Assembly: GCF_006439335.1 (NCBI RefSeq)
Contig: NZ_SAWY01000036.1
Location: forward strand, 248,356-312,355
DNA length: 64,000 nucleotides
Direction of reading: 5' to 3'
DNA from: Litorilituus lipolyticus
GTDB lineage: Bacteria > Pseudomonadota > Gammaproteobacteria > Enterobacterales > Alteromonadaceae
Position numbers and translations under genes: made by a program. The notes under the pieces are model-generated. The model searched no databases. It saw only the letters and a program-made list of their open reading frames with translations, and had not been told where the DNA came from. How positions within the stretch are numbered: position 1 is the stretch's first letter; each line of letters begins with the position of its first letter. Of the stretch, positions 29,257 through 38,490 are shown in pieces.

Positions 29257-30342
29257 CTATTGCGCCGCGTTTTCATTGACGATATAGACTTTCATGCCCG
29301 GAAATAACTTAAAAGCACCTTTACTCGCAATTAATTGTCCAGGCTTTAAGCCATTGGTAATCATAACCGTATCACCTTGACGTTCACCCAGTTCAACCTT
29401 GGTTTGCTGTGCGCGATAGTCACCGTTGTCATCTTTAGCCAATAAAAAGACATAATTCCCTAGAGAGTCACGCTTGATCGCAAGGTCTGGTACTGATGTT
29501 AATGTTTGCTGTTTTGCAATAGGTGCATGTACAGTCACTAGCGTATTTGGTTTTAATAACAATTCTTTCGATGAAATCTGAGCACGATATTTTAAATGAC
29601 GAGATTGCTTAGATAGTTGTGGGTCAACGGCAATAATTTCAGCAGTGTAAGATTGTGCTTGATTCATAGGTGTTACTTGGATTTTAGAACCGACAGTGAG
29701 CTCTTGATAAAGCTGTGGTAGATAAAAATCAATCCAAGTGTAGTCATTAATACCAACGATAGAAAACACCTTACTATTGTTATCGAGATATTGCCCAATT
29801 TCTAAAGTATGAATTGCTATTCGACCTTTAAATGGTGCGATAAGTTGCTTCTTTGAAATGGCAGTTGTTAACACGGCAATATCTGATTTCGCAATATCGA
29901 CGGCAGCTTGTGCTTTATCGACTTGTTCTTCACTAATTTCTTTGTTTTTCTGCAGTTCAATATAGCGAGCATGTGTTTGCTCATTTAGTGCAAGAGTTGC
30001 TTTTGCAGCAATTAACCTAGCATTTTCATCACGGTGATCTAACTCAAGTAATACTTGCCCTTCATCAACAATACTACCTGAATGGGCATTTAATTGGGTT
30101 ATAACACCCGCTAACTCATTGTTTAGTTCTAAATATTTGAAAGCTTGAACTTCACCGCTGACTTGCACCTGCTTTTGGAAGTTTGTAGATTTTGCCTCAA
30201 TTGCATTTACCGTTGCTGAAGGCTCTGGCATGCTAGCCGCTTGGGCACTAGCCGTAGCTTGTAATGAGGTTTTGTAGCTATGTAAGCCAAAAATAAGGCC
30301 TGCCAATATGCTGATAACGATAATCCAGCGGATAAATTTCAT
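29257..30342 (-). CDS. RND periplasmic adaptor (membrane fusion protein)
   Basis: This 361-residue protein has an N-terminal membrane anchor (IIVISILAGLIFGLHSY), a biotinyl-lipoyl-like hairpin (GVITQLNAHSGSIVDEGQVL) and a coiled-coil between residues ~100 and 150. The beta-barrel domain follows (DYTWIDFYLPQLYQELTVG) and then a membrane-proximal domain. It links the permease to an outer-membrane channel. AAGGAAACAAC precedes its ATG. It is co-transcribed with the permease and lies 110 bases downstream of the TetR gene. Confidence 0.93.
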   Translation of the reverse strand: MKFIRWIIVISILAGLIFGLHSYKTSLQATASAQAASMPEPSATVNAIEAKSTNFQKQVQVSGEVQAFKYLELNNELAGVITQLNAHSGSIVDEGQVLLELDHRDENARLIAAKATLALNEQTHARYIELQKNKEISEEQVDKAQAAVDIAKSDIAVLTTAISKKQLIAPFKGRIAIHTLEIGQYLDNNSKVFSIVGINDYTWIDFYLPQLYQELTVGSKIQVTPMNQAQSYTAEIIAVDPQLSKQSRHLKYRAQISSKELLLKPNTLVTVHAPIAKQQTLTSVPDLAIKRDSLGNYVFLLAKDDNGDYRAQQTKVELGERQGDTVMITNGLKPGQLIASKGAFKLFPGMKVYIVNENAAQ

Positions 30343-30452
30343 GTTGTTTCCTTGTTCTCATTGGCTGTAGTTAAAACCAACGAATTGCTTGTTCAATAAT
30401 AAGAGCGCTTTCATTAGCGGCATCTTTCATTAAGAATAGTTAATCTATTTGA

Positions 30453-31175
30453 TTACCTTAAACCTGATTCTTCTAGGCATTGGCAGGTTACTAAAATGCT
30501 TTCTTTTGTAAGCTTTTCTCGCCAATCAAAGGTATTAAGTAATCGTTGCATGTTTCGTATATGTATGTGATCAGGTGATAATGCACCACAACTTTCACCT
30601 TCTGCAGGTAATTGGTTTATTTGCCAATTTTCATGAATACGCACTACCTGAAAATAACCTATCATCATTGACCAAGTCGAAATATCAATCTCGTCAATGT
30701 CATGATCAATAGAGACTAATTCACCAGAGTCAGCCGCTTGTTTTATAAAACTTTTGAAAGTGCTCTCACACACTTTTCCACAGTTAACCATATGATCAAC
30801 CCACCTCGGTGAGCATCTTTTCATCATGGCGTTAGTATTTACAATGCTTTCAAGTTGATCATCAAATGAATACATCTGAACTTTTGCACAACTCAGTAAA
30901 CTCATTGCAATAATACGCTGAGGTGTGCTTAAGGGTAATGACAATACTTGTTTATAAGTGCTATGACGCTGCTGGTACATATTCGTTGCAAGTGCAATTA
31001 ATACATCTTCTTTGCATTGCACGAATTTATAAACAGATCCCATCGAAAGGCCAGCTAACTTAGCAATCGCTGACATTGAAAAATCAAGTAAATTGGTTTG
31101 CTCTATCACTTCGATAGCAGCATTTAAAATTAACTTTTCTTGCTCAGCAGGGCTATGCTTGGGGGCTGGAGCCAT
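30453..31175 (-). CDS. TetR-family repressor of the RND pump
   Basis: The N-terminal helix-turn-helix reads FSMSAIAKLAGLSMGSVYKFVQCKEDVL, the TetR signature (quoted only in parts in longer form). The ~170-residue ligand-binding part follows. The ATG at 31175 is chosen since AGAGGT stands just upstream and the domain begins there; a longer frame to 31265 would run through its own operator. An inverted repeat at 31200-31218 is the likely operator. It heads the RND operon on the same strand, so it probably represses itself and the pump. Confidence 0.88.
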   Translation of the reverse strand: MAPAPKHSPAEQEKLILNAAIEVIEQTNLLDFSMSAIAKLAGLSMGSVYKFVQCKEDVLIALATNMYQQRHSTYKQVLSLPLSTPQRIIAMSLLSCAKVQMYSFDDQLESIVNTNAMMKRCSPRWVDHMVNCGKVCESTFKSFIKQAADSGELVSIDHDIDEIDISTWSMMIGYFQVVRIHENWQINQLPAEGESCGALSPDHIHIRNMQRLLNTFDWREKLTKESILVTCQCLEESGLR

Positions 31176-31199
31176 TATACACCTCTGTATTGTAACTTT

Positions 31200-31218
31200 G
31201 TTCGAATGGTATTCGAAC
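31200..31218. promoter_or_regulatory. TetR-type operator
   Basis: GTTCGAAT and ATTCGAAC are exact inverted half-sites three bases apart, 25 bases before the TetR gene start. The symmetry and place fit an autoregulatory operator that may also control the RND operon. Confidence 0.7.
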
Positions 31219-31315
31219 GTGATTATAGTTTGATTTCTGCTAAGATCAAGTGCTATCTTGAACAAAGTTAATCAAGTGATTGTTTTAATGAATAAAAATA
31301 AAGTGGAAAAAAATC

Positions 31316-31597
31316 ATGACTAGCAATAGCATCAAAGCCATCGTGAGTGGCAAAGTACAAAAGGTTTGGTTTCGTGCCAATACACAAAAGAAAGCGCAGG
31401 AACTAAAGGTAGTCGGTCACGCAATAAATTTAACTAATGGTGATGTTGAAGTATTGGCTTATGGCGATAAAGTACAATTACAGACCTTAATCGATTGGCT
31501 ACATATTGGTTCAGAAAAATCTGAGGTAAAACAGGTTGCTGTGACTGAGTTAGCTAGCGATGAATTAGCACACTTAACCAGTTTTACTACGGGGTAA
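31316..31597 (+). CDS. acyP: acylphosphatase
   Basis: The 93-residue length and fold match acylphosphatases, which hydrolyse carboxyl-phosphate bonds such as acetyl phosphate. The phosphate-binding loop reads GKVQKVWFRANT, with catalytic Arg present; the family consensus is GxVQGVxFR, so Lys replaces the usual second Gly. The catalytic Asn is in AINLTNGDVEV. It is a single gene divergent from the TetR gene. The loop change might lower activity; it could equally be tolerated. Confidence 0.85.
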   Translation: MTSNSIKAIVSGKVQKVWFRANTQKKAQELKVVGHAINLTNGDVEVLAYGDKVQLQTLIDWLHIGSEKSEVKQVAVTELASDELAHLTSFTTG

Positions 31598-31610
31598 ATA
31601 CTGAGTTCGC

Positions 31611-31970
31611 TTAGGTTAAGGTCGTATTAATTAGCATTGCAGGTAACCAGAAAATACTGGCAAATAGCACTGAACTAGTTAATAGCAATGCCACAGTATA
31701 GAAAGCCCCCTGAGTTAGAAAAATTTTCGGCTGCATCAATGCACTTTGCTGAAATGTTATACCGATGAAATTTAACTGTTTTTTTAACCAAGTCACTTTA
31801 TTAATAAACCAAGTAAAATAAGGCTTGTAGTAGAGAAATAGGAAACCAAAAACCAGCTCGATTCCACCTAAGTCTGCCAGAAAAATAAACTCAGGCGCAA
31901 AAGGTACTACAGCGGCCATTAGCAAGATAAAAAGCCACTGCTGAGTTTTTGAAAGTTCATTCCAATTCAT
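31611..31970 (-). CDS. small integral membrane protein, 119 aa
   Basis: I do not recognise it. Three hydrophobic segments are visible (WLFILLMAAVVPFAPEFIFL, an internal one near LVFGFLFLYYKPYF, and FYTVALLLTSSVLFASIFWL near the C-terminus). An ATG at 31970 and a TTG five codons earlier are both possible. It follows another small membrane protein gene by 20 bases, so the two form a pair, perhaps with the prohibitin-like gene upstream. Confidence 0.6.
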   Translation of the reverse strand: MNWNELSKTQQWLFILLMAAVVPFAPEFIFLADLGGIELVFGFLFLYYKPYFTWFINKVTWLKKQLNFIGITFQQSALMQPKIFLTQGAFYTVALLLTSSVLFASIFWLPAMLINTTLT

Positions 31971-31990
31971 ATTAAGTTCATCCAAAAATT

Positions 31991-32434
31991 TTAATGCTGT
32001 GAGTTTTGTGTTTTGCGACCGATATTGGCTTTGGTTAGCAGTGAAAACATTCGCTCAGCAATAAGTGGTAAAAAAATCATTAATAGCCAATCTTTAGTGT
32101 GAATTATGCGCTGATATTGGGCGGCTTCAATTAATACAGGCTCCATACTATAAGGCATAGAGAATAAAGATAATGGCAAAGCTATAATTAAACTAATAAT
32201 GACAGTGTTTGAGTTATAAAACTTTTTTATTAATAAAGCGCATATGAATGCACTAATAAAAAGGCTGACATTATGAGGAATACCAATAACCATGAGATAG
32301 GCGAGATCATTACCTTCTACCTTGGGTAATAAGGGAGGTATAACCTTATGAAAAATTGGTAGTAACAACATAAACAAAAAGGGATATAGGATAGAAAGTG
32401 CTACGGTTTTTGCTGAAAATATGAAGTAATTCAT
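31991..32434 (-). CDS. small integral membrane protein, 147 aa
   Basis: The protein is not recognised. It has about four hydrophobic segments (e.g. ALSILYPFLFMLLLPIFHKV and IISLIIALPLSLFSM) and a basic C-terminus. The start at 32434 is picked for AGGA six bases upstream; longer starts to 32506 lack support. It sits 86 bases downstream of the prohibitin-like gene on the same strand. Since SPFH proteins often work with small membrane partners, it could be one, but this is only inferred. Confidence 0.6.
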   Translation of the reverse strand: MNYFIFSAKTVALSILYPFLFMLLLPIFHKVIPPLLPKVEGNDLAYLMVIGIPHNVSLFISAFICALLIKKFYNSNTVIISLIIALPLSLFSMPYSMEPVLIEAAQYQRIIHTKDWLLMIFLPLIAERMFSLLTKANIGRKTQNSQH

Positions 32435-32520
32435 CGTCATTCCTAACTTTTGTATGATACAAAATAATCCTACTGCTCTTTTAGTTAATAAAAGAGCAGC
32501 ATCCATTTTAGATTAATGCA

Positions 32521-33453
32521 TTATTTTTCTTTCATATTCCACAGAATATCCTGACCACTACCCATTACCGTGGTAGGTAATTTGCCATCCCATTGCTGTG
32601 CTTTTACGTAATCAACCAAGACTTGGCTGGTTTGAATTGCTTCAGCCTTTTTCTTAATTGCTTCTGCTTCGGCTAAACCTTTTACTTTGATGGCTTCTGC
32701 TTCTGCTTTGGCTTCTATGGTAATGGCATATGCTGAACCATCTGCTCGGGCTTTTTCTGCGTCACGCTTTGCTTCTGCAGTGTTAACTTCACGTTGCGCT
32801 TCTAGCTTTTGACGCTCTAAGCGGTGCTTTTCAGCAGCGGCTAAGTTTTTCTCTGTCTGTTTTGTTTCGATACTTTGTAAGTATTTTTTTGGCAGAATTA
32901 AATTTTCAATTTGTACACTATCAAGTTTTACCGGAAACTCAGCCATGGCTGATAATAAAGTTTCTTCAATTTTCTGAATGACTTGTCCACGGTTTTGGAT
33001 GATTTGCTCGGCTTTAAAGCGTGCTAAGGCATCTTTTGTTGCTGAACGTAAGCGAGGATCTAATATTCGGTTTTCAAATTGATCTAAACCGCCATAGCCC
33101 TTGTAAAGTTCAAATGCTTCAGCGCGAATAACTGTCCAGTTAACAGAAACTTCAGCTTGGACAGGCATTTGTTCAAAAGTAGAAGCCTTAAGGTTTTCAG
33201 TATTTTTACGAGTACGTATTTCAAGTTCTTCAATACCATCGGCAAAAGGCACTTTGGTATGCAAACCAGGGTTGACTTGGGTTGTTGCTTCACCAAAACG
33301 TTTGACGATGCCAACATGACCTTCATCAATAGTGTAAAATACTTGCCATAAAACGATACCGCTGATTATAGCGATGGCAGCTTTTCCTAGATGTTTGCCT
33401 GCTTGTGCGGTATCAACATTTGCGGTGTTTTTGGTTAGTCCTTTGTTTAGCAT
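32521..33453 (-). CDS. prohibitin-like SPFH/Band 7 protein
   Basis: This 310-residue protein has one N-terminal membrane helix (AAIAIISGIVLWQVF), a Band 7 domain (DEGHVGIVKRFGEATTQVNP to ~ residue 200), and a long Ala/Glu/Lys coiled coil (KHRLERQKLEAQREVNTAEA and following). It probably forms large membrane ring complexes on the periplasmic face, as HflK/C and prohibitins do. AGGAGTC lies before the ATG. A 35-bp palindrome overlaps a possible TTGACA promoter 50-85 bases upstream. It is between ilvA and small membrane genes. Confidence 0.85.
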   Translation of the reverse strand: MLNKGLTKNTANVDTAQAGKHLGKAAIAIISGIVLWQVFYTIDEGHVGIVKRFGEATTQVNPGLHTKVPFADGIEELEIRTRKNTENLKASTFEQMPVQAEVSVNWTVIRAEAFELYKGYGGLDQFENRILDPRLRSATKDALARFKAEQIIQNRGQVIQKIEETLLSAMAEFPVKLDSVQIENLILPKKYLQSIETKQTEKNLAAAEKHRLERQKLEAQREVNTAEAKRDAEKARADGSAYAITIEAKAEAEAIKVKGLAEAEAIKKKAEAIQTSQVLVDYVKAQQWDGKLPTTVMGSGQDILWNMKEK

Positions 33454-33504
33454 AATGACTCCTTTGCTATTTTTATAATTGTTTTATTGTTTCCATGACA
33501 TAAT

Positions 33505-33539
33505 ATGACCAACTTGACATATTATGTCAAGTTGGTCAT
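33505..33539. promoter_or_regulatory. 35-bp perfect palindrome upstream of prohibitin-like gene
   Basis: Arms of 17 bp, ATGACCAACTTGACATA and TATGTCAAGTTGGTCAT, flank a single T. On the minus strand it contains TTGACA, with CATATT 17 bases on, fitting -35 and -10 boxes of the downstream gene. A partial third copy (TGACATAATATGACC) overlaps its left flank. No T-run follows on either strand, so an operator is likelier than a terminator. Confidence 0.6.
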
Positions 33540-33579
33540 TGCATTTGCTTTGCTGTAAAGGGGAGTTTTACTTAAGGAG

Positions 33580-35154
33580 TTAACTTAAAAAAGTTTGATA
33601 AGCGAGGTTGTCAGTTTCCTCTTGCCACTGGTAACCAAGGGCGTCAAGGTGTTGAAAAAACTCTTTTTCTTTTTCAGGGCTGATTTCAAAACCTGCCAGC
33701 ACTTGTCCAAAGGCAGCGCCATGGTTTCGGTAGTGGAACAAGGTAATATTCCATAATTCGCCCATAGCGGCTAAAAACTTCTCTAGTGCACCAGGGTGTT
33801 CTGGAAATTCAAAACTAAATAAACGCTCTTCCTTTTGACTACTGGTGTCGTTATTTTTGCCACCAATCATATAACGGATATGCAGTTTAGCTAACTCATT
33901 ATCAGTAAAGTCTCTTACAAGATAATTAGCATTGGTTAAGCTTTGTAATAATTCCTGCCTTTCTTGAACACTACCACCCAAGCGAATGCCAACAAAAATC
34001 TCAGCGCTAGGTTTGCCTGAATAACGGTAATTAAACTCAGTAATTGCGCGGTTTCCTATGGCTTTACAAAAGCGCTTGAAGCTGCCTTTTTCTTCAGGAA
34101 TAGTAACCGCAAGTACGGCCTCTTTTTTCTCTCCTAACTCACAACGCTCTGATACATAGCGCAAACTATGAAAATTCATGTTAGCGCCTGAAAGAACAGC
34201 CGCTAGGGATTTTCCACCCGTTTCATTATTGGCTTGTTGTAATTGACAATATTTTTGTAACCCTGCTAAGGATAGAGCACCCGCTGGTTCTGCGATAACC
34301 CGTGTTTGCTCAAAAATATCTTTGATTGAAGCACAAATTTCATCAGTGGTAACAGTGATCACTTCATCACAATAGCGATTGATTAAATCAAAAGTATGCT
34401 CGCCTATACGCTTTACTGCTACGCCATCAGCAAATAAGCCGACTTGCTCTAAATCTACGGGATGGCCTGCATCTAATGCGGCTTTCAAGCAGGCGGAATC
34501 TTGCGCTTCCACCCCTATGATTTTAGTTTCTGGACTGAGTTGCTTTAAGTAAACAGCCATACCTGCCAGTAAGCCACCGCCACCTACAGGCACAAAAACT
34601 ACGTCTGCTTGAGGTAACTGTTGTAATAACTCTTTGGCGACGGTGCCTTGTCCGGCAATAACTTCTATATCATCAAAAGGGTGGATTAGGGTTTTCTGCT
34701 CTTGTTCAGCAAACTCAATTGAAGCGGCCTGTGCTTCGTTAAAGCTATTACCAACCAAGCGAACTTCACCACCAAAGCGACGCACATTGTCTACTTTGAT
34801 ATCTGGTGTGGTTTTTGGCATGACGATGGTAGCTTTGATACCAAGTTTATTCGCCGCTAAGGCTAAGCCTTGAGCATGATTACCCGCTGATGCAGCGATA
34901 ACACCGTGAATACATTGCGCTTCAGTTAAACTCGACAGCTTGTTATAAGCCCCTCTGAGTTTGAATGAATGCACAGGCTGCTGATCTTCACGCTTTAAGT
35001 AGATTTGATTACCAAATCGAGCAGAAAGTTTCGTTAAAGGAGTTAAATCAGTTTCAACGACAACATCATAGATAGGTGCGAGCAATATGCGACGCAAATA
35101 ATCTAATTCTTGTGCTTGCTGAGCTAACAACTCTTGGCTTTGTTCTTCAGTCAT
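33580..35154 (-). CDS. ilvA: threonine ammonia-lyase, biosynthetic
   Basis: This enzyme makes 2-oxobutanoate from threonine, the first step toward isoleucine, in the cytosol. PLP Lys is in HSFKLRGAYNKL, SAGNHAQG binds the substrate, and GGGGLLAGM holds the cofactor phosphate. The C-terminal third has two ACT-like domains for isoleucine feedback. Its 524 residues compare with 514 for E. coli IlvA. It is the last gene of the ilvGMEDA cluster, 32 bases after ilvD. Confidence 0.96.
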   Translation of the reverse strand: MTEEQSQELLAQQAQELDYLRRILLAPIYDVVVETDLTPLTKLSARFGNQIYLKREDQQPVHSFKLRGAYNKLSSLTEAQCIHGVIAASAGNHAQGLALAANKLGIKATIVMPKTTPDIKVDNVRRFGGEVRLVGNSFNEAQAASIEFAEQEQKTLIHPFDDIEVIAGQGTVAKELLQQLPQADVVFVPVGGGGLLAGMAVYLKQLSPETKIIGVEAQDSACLKAALDAGHPVDLEQVGLFADGVAVKRIGEHTFDLINRYCDEVITVTTDEICASIKDIFEQTRVIAEPAGALSLAGLQKYCQLQQANNETGGKSLAAVLSGANMNFHSLRYVSERCELGEKKEAVLAVTIPEEKGSFKRFCKAIGNRAITEFNYRYSGKPSAEIFVGIRLGGSVQERQELLQSLTNANYLVRDFTDNELAKLHIRYMIGGKNNDTSSQKEERLFSFEFPEHPGALEKFLAAMGELWNITLFHYRNHGAAFGQVLAGFEISPEKEKEFFQHLDALGYQWQEETDNLAYQTFLS

Positions 35155-35186
35155 AATGGGTGCTTACATTAGAGTGTAATTATTGC

Positions 35187-37049
35187 TTACTTATCAGTTA
35201 AGCCGTCAAGTAAGTCTCTGTTACGTACCGCGCCTTTATCGGCACTGGTTGCTAACATCGCATAGTTCTTTAACGCATAGCTGATTGGACGAATACGATC
35301 TGCTGGTTTCCAAGCATTTTTACCTTTAACATCCATATTCGCTTTACGCTGAGCTAATACTTCTTCACTGACATTTAAAGTGATTGCACGATTTGGAATG
35401 TCGATGTGAATAATGTCGCCCTGCTCAACTAAAGCGATGGTGCCGCCACTTGCTGCTTCAGGCGAAACATGGCCGATGGATAAGCCTGATGTACCACCAG
35501 AGAAACGACCATCAGTTAATAAGGCACACGCTTTACCTAAGCCCATCGATTTTAAGTAGGTGGTTGGATAAAGCATTTCTTGCATACCAGGGCCACCTTT
35601 TGGTCCTTCGTAGCGTATAACCACGACTTCACCGGCAACGACATCACCATTTAAAATGCCATTTACGGCATCATCTTGGCTTTCAAAAACATGTGCAGGG
35701 CCAGTAAAGGTTAGGTTATCATCACTGACACCTGCTGTTTTTACCACACAGCCGTCAAGGGCGATATTACCTGAAAGTACTGCTAAGCCACCTTCAGTGG
35801 AAAAAGCGTTGTCAATTGAGCGAATACAACCGTTTTCTCGGTCATCATCTAAGGTGTCCCAACGACAATCTTGGCTAAAGGCTTGTGTAGTACGAATACC
35901 CGCAGGGCCCGCACGATAAAACTCCTTAACCTCTTCATTATCGGTGACTTTAATATCATATTGTTTGATGACATCAGCTAAGGTTGTACCTAAGACATTA
36001 GGGACATCGGTGTTTAATAAGTTAGCACGAGCTAACTCACCTAAGATAGCAACCACACCGCCAGCACGATGAACATCTTCCATATGGTAGTCAGGTGTTG
36101 AAGGCGCAACTTTACAAAGCTGTGGAACAATACGAGACAATTTATCCATGTCTTCCATGGTGTAATCTATTTCTGCTTCTTGAGCCGTTGCAAGCAAATG
36201 TAAAATAGTATTAGTTGAACCACCCATGGCAATGTCTAAACACATTGCGTTATGAATCGCCTCTTTATTGGCAATATTACGCGGCAGGGCACTTTCATCA
36301 TCGTTTTGATAATAACGTTTAGTTAATTCAACAATTTCTTTACCTGCTTTTAAGAATAACTGTTTACGATCAGCGTGGGTTGCTAGCATGGAACCATTGC
36401 CTGGTAATGCTAAACCTAGTGCTTCAGCTAAACAGTTCATTGAGTTGGCCGTAAACATGCCTGAACAAGAACCACATGTAGGGCAAGCAGAGCGCTCAAC
36501 TTCATCACTTTGTTCATCAGATACTGTTGGGTCAGCGCCTTGAATCATGGCATCAACTAAATCAAGTTTGATTATTTGATCAGAAAGCTTGGTTTTACCT
36601 GCTTCCATTGGGCCGCCTGAAACGAAAATAACCGGGATATTTAAACGCATCGCTGCCATTAACATACCTGGAGTAATTTTGTCGCAGTTTGAGATACACA
36701 CCATGGCATCAGCACAGTGTGCATTTACCATGTACTCGACAGAATCAGCAATGAGATCTCTTGATGGTAAGCTGTAAAGCATACCGCTATGGCCCATGGC
36801 AATACCATCATCAACGGCAATAGTGTTAAATTCTTTGGCAACACCACCAGCTTCTTCAATTGCGCCGGCAACTAATTGTCCCATATCTTTTAAATGTACG
36901 TGGCCGGGTACAAATTGGGTGAAAGAATTAACCACGGCAATAATAGGTTTTCCAAAGTCATTATCTTTCATACCTGTTGCTCGCCATAATGCGCGAGCAC
37001 CAGCCATATTACGACCTTGAGTTGAAGTTGCTGATCTTAATTTTGCCAT
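35187..37049 (-). CDS. ilvD: dihydroxy-acid dehydratase
   Basis: The protein is 620 residues (616 in E. coli). It converts 2,3-dihydroxy-3-methylvalerate or -isovalerate to the 2-oxo acids. Fe-S ligands appear in [12 protein letters not shown] and [18 protein letters not shown], and [20 protein letters not shown] is the IlvD/Edd signature. The gene lies between ilvE and ilvA on the minus strand. A strong hairpin between ilvE and ilvD may set the relative level of the two parts of the transcript. Confidence 0.97.
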   Translation of the reverse strand: MAKLRSATSTQGRNMAGARALWRATGMKDNDFGKPIIAVVNSFTQFVPGHVHLKDMGQLVAGAIEEAGGVAKEFNTIAVDDGIAMGHSGMLYSLPSRDLIADSVEYMVNAHCADAMVCISNCDKITPGMLMAAMRLNIPVIFVSGGPMEAGKTKLSDQIIKLDLVDAMIQGADPTVSDEQSDEVERSACPTCGSCSGMFTANSMNCLAEALGLALPGNGSMLATHADRKQLFLKAGKEIVELTKRYYQNDDESALPRNIANKEAIHNAMCLDIAMGGSTNTILHLLATAQEAEIDYTMEDMDKLSRIVPQLCKVAPSTPDYHMEDVHRAGGVVAILGELARANLLNTDVPNVLGTTLADVIKQYDIKVTDNEEVKEFYRAGPAGIRTTQAFSQDCRWDTLDDDRENGCIRSIDNAFSTEGGLAVLSGNIALDGCVVKTAGVSDDNLTFTGPAHVFESQDDAVNGILNGDVVAGEVVVIRYEGPKGGPGMQEMLYPTTYLKSMGLGKACALLTDGRFSGGTSGLSIGHVSPEAASGGTIALVEQGDIIHIDIPNRAITLNVSEEVLAQRKANMDVKGKNAWKPADRIRPISYALKNYAMLATSADKGAVRNRDLLDGLTDK

Positions 37050-37149
37050 GGTCTTACTACCTGTTAATCATTCAGAATACGTTTAAAAGAAATATAATTT
37101 GAGCAATGGGCTATAAAAACCGATTGATAAAATGATACTTGAGGAAAGA

Positions 37150-37182
37150 AAGCTAAACGCTAATGGCATTAACGTTTAGCTT
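37150..37182. other. ilvE-ilvD intercistronic hairpin
   Basis: AAGCTAAACG (37150-37159) pairs with CGTTTAGCTT (37173-37182), and the inner TAATG/CATTA pairs as well, leaving a very small loop. There is no T-run, so it is more likely an RNA stability or processing element than a full terminator. Confidence 0.5.
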
Positions 37183-37200
37183 AGCGAGCTGACCTAATGA

Positions 37201-38127
37201 TTATTCAACAGGTTCTAACCAGCCCCATTTGTCTTCTGTAGTACCATCAAAGATACCAAAGAAAGCTTCTTGTAGCGCTTTAGTTACTGGACCGCGAGAA
37301 CCGTCACCAACAGGTAAGCCATCTACTGACTTAACTGGAACGATTTCTGTTGCTGTGCCTGTCATAAAGAATTCATCAGCAAGGTACAATGCATCACGCG
37401 CGATAGTTTCTTCACGCACTTCATAACCTAAGTCTTTCGCTAGCACCATTACGGCATCACGCGTTAAACCTGATAAAATTGAAGCACTACCTGGAGGTGT
37501 GTAAATAACGCCTTTACGTACTAAGAATAAGTTTTGACCTGCGCCTTCACTGATTTGGTTGTTAACGTCCATTGCAATACCTTCAGTGTAACCATGACGG
37601 CCAGCTTCCATAGAAATTAGCTGTGAAGATAGGTAATTACCACCAGCTTTTGCAGCGGTAGGCATAGTGTTTGGTGCTAAGCGGTTCCAACTTGAAACAC
37701 CAACTTCTACGCCATTTTCAATGGCATCAGCGCCTAAGTAAGCTTCCCAGCTAAAAGCGGCGATCATTAAATCAGCTTCTGCATCTGCAGGTGGACGAAG
37801 CCCCATGCCTACATCGCCTAAAAAGGCTAACGGACGTAAATATGCTGCTTTAAGATCGTTTTTTACAACAGAGTCTTTACACGCTTGTACAACTTCTGCA
37901 TTCGTGTAAGGAATCGTCATTCGGTAAATTTTTGCTGAATCGAATAAACGATCAATATGCTCTTGCAAGCGGAAGATACACGTACCTTTGTGAGTGTTAT
38001 AGGCGCGAATACCTTCAAAAACTGATGAACCATAATGAAGTGCGTGACTCATTACGTGAACCGTGGCATTTTGCCAAGGCATGAGTTCACCGTTAAACCA
38101 AATATATTCTGCGTTTACTTTTGCCAT
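37201..38127 (-). CDS. ilvE: branched-chain amino acid aminotransferase
   Basis: This 308-residue fold-IV aminotransferase makes Ile, Val and Leu from their 2-oxo acids. The PLP-bound Lys is in MPTAAKAGGNYLSSQLIS, and the ENVELLINEG-like loop appears here as NQISEGAGQNLFLVRKG. The N-terminal segment WFNGELMPWQNATVHVMSHA is usual for the family. AGGAAAAAG precedes the ATG. It follows ilvM by 92 bases. Confidence 0.96.
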   Translation of the reverse strand: MAKVNAEYIWFNGELMPWQNATVHVMSHALHYGSSVFEGIRAYNTHKGTCIFRLQEHIDRLFDSAKIYRMTIPYTNAEVVQACKDSVVKNDLKAAYLRPLAFLGDVGMGLRPPADAEADLMIAAFSWEAYLGADAIENGVEVGVSSWNRLAPNTMPTAAKAGGNYLSSQLISMEAGRHGYTEGIAMDVNNQISEGAGQNLFLVRKGVIYTPPGSASILSGLTRDAVMVLAKDLGYEVREETIARDALYLADEFFMTGTATEIVPVKSVDGLPVGDGSRGPVTKALQEAFFGIFDGTTEDKWGWLEPVE

Positions 38128-38219
38128 GTTCTTTTTCCTAATAATGTATTTCTAACTGATTAACTTTTAAGGATAAATTTTAGCTAAAACAGTCTTTTTA
38201 TGGGTGCTGTAATAATTTG

Positions 38220-38489
38220 TTAGGCGCTATGTTGTTGCGCGCCTTTATTGTCGGCCTTATTGTCTACCTTGACACCCTTTATGTCGATCAGTTTATTGAT
38301 TTGATCGATTAAAAGTTCAATTGGTCGTTCACTACTGACGTATAACTCAATAGTTGCTATTTGATTACCCGTATTAACTTGCGCATTGATACCATTGATT
38401 AAAAAACCACGGTAACGTGTGACCTGTAGTATTCTTTCTAAGACAACTTGTCTGTCATCAGTCATGATAATTAATTTGTAATTGTTCAT
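38220..38489 (-). CDS. ilvM: acetolactate synthase II small subunit
   Basis: An 89-residue ACT-domain subunit (LIIMTDDRQVVLERILQVTR and IATIELYVSSERPIELLI) that partners the catalytic IlvG. The ATG is one base after the IlvG stop codon, pointing to translational coupling. E. coli IlvM is 87 residues. It stabilises the enzyme and influences its feedback response. Confidence 0.95.
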   Translation of the reverse strand: MNNYKLIIMTDDRQVVLERILQVTRYRGFLINGINAQVNTGNQIATIELYVSSERPIELLIDQINKLIDIKGVKVDNKADNKGAQQHSA

Positions 38490-38490
38490 G

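Noticed and set aside
31200..31207. GTTCGAAT resembling a tRNA T-loop
   Set aside because: It is half of an exact inverted repeat, and no acceptor, D or anticodon arms surround it. It is the TetR operator.
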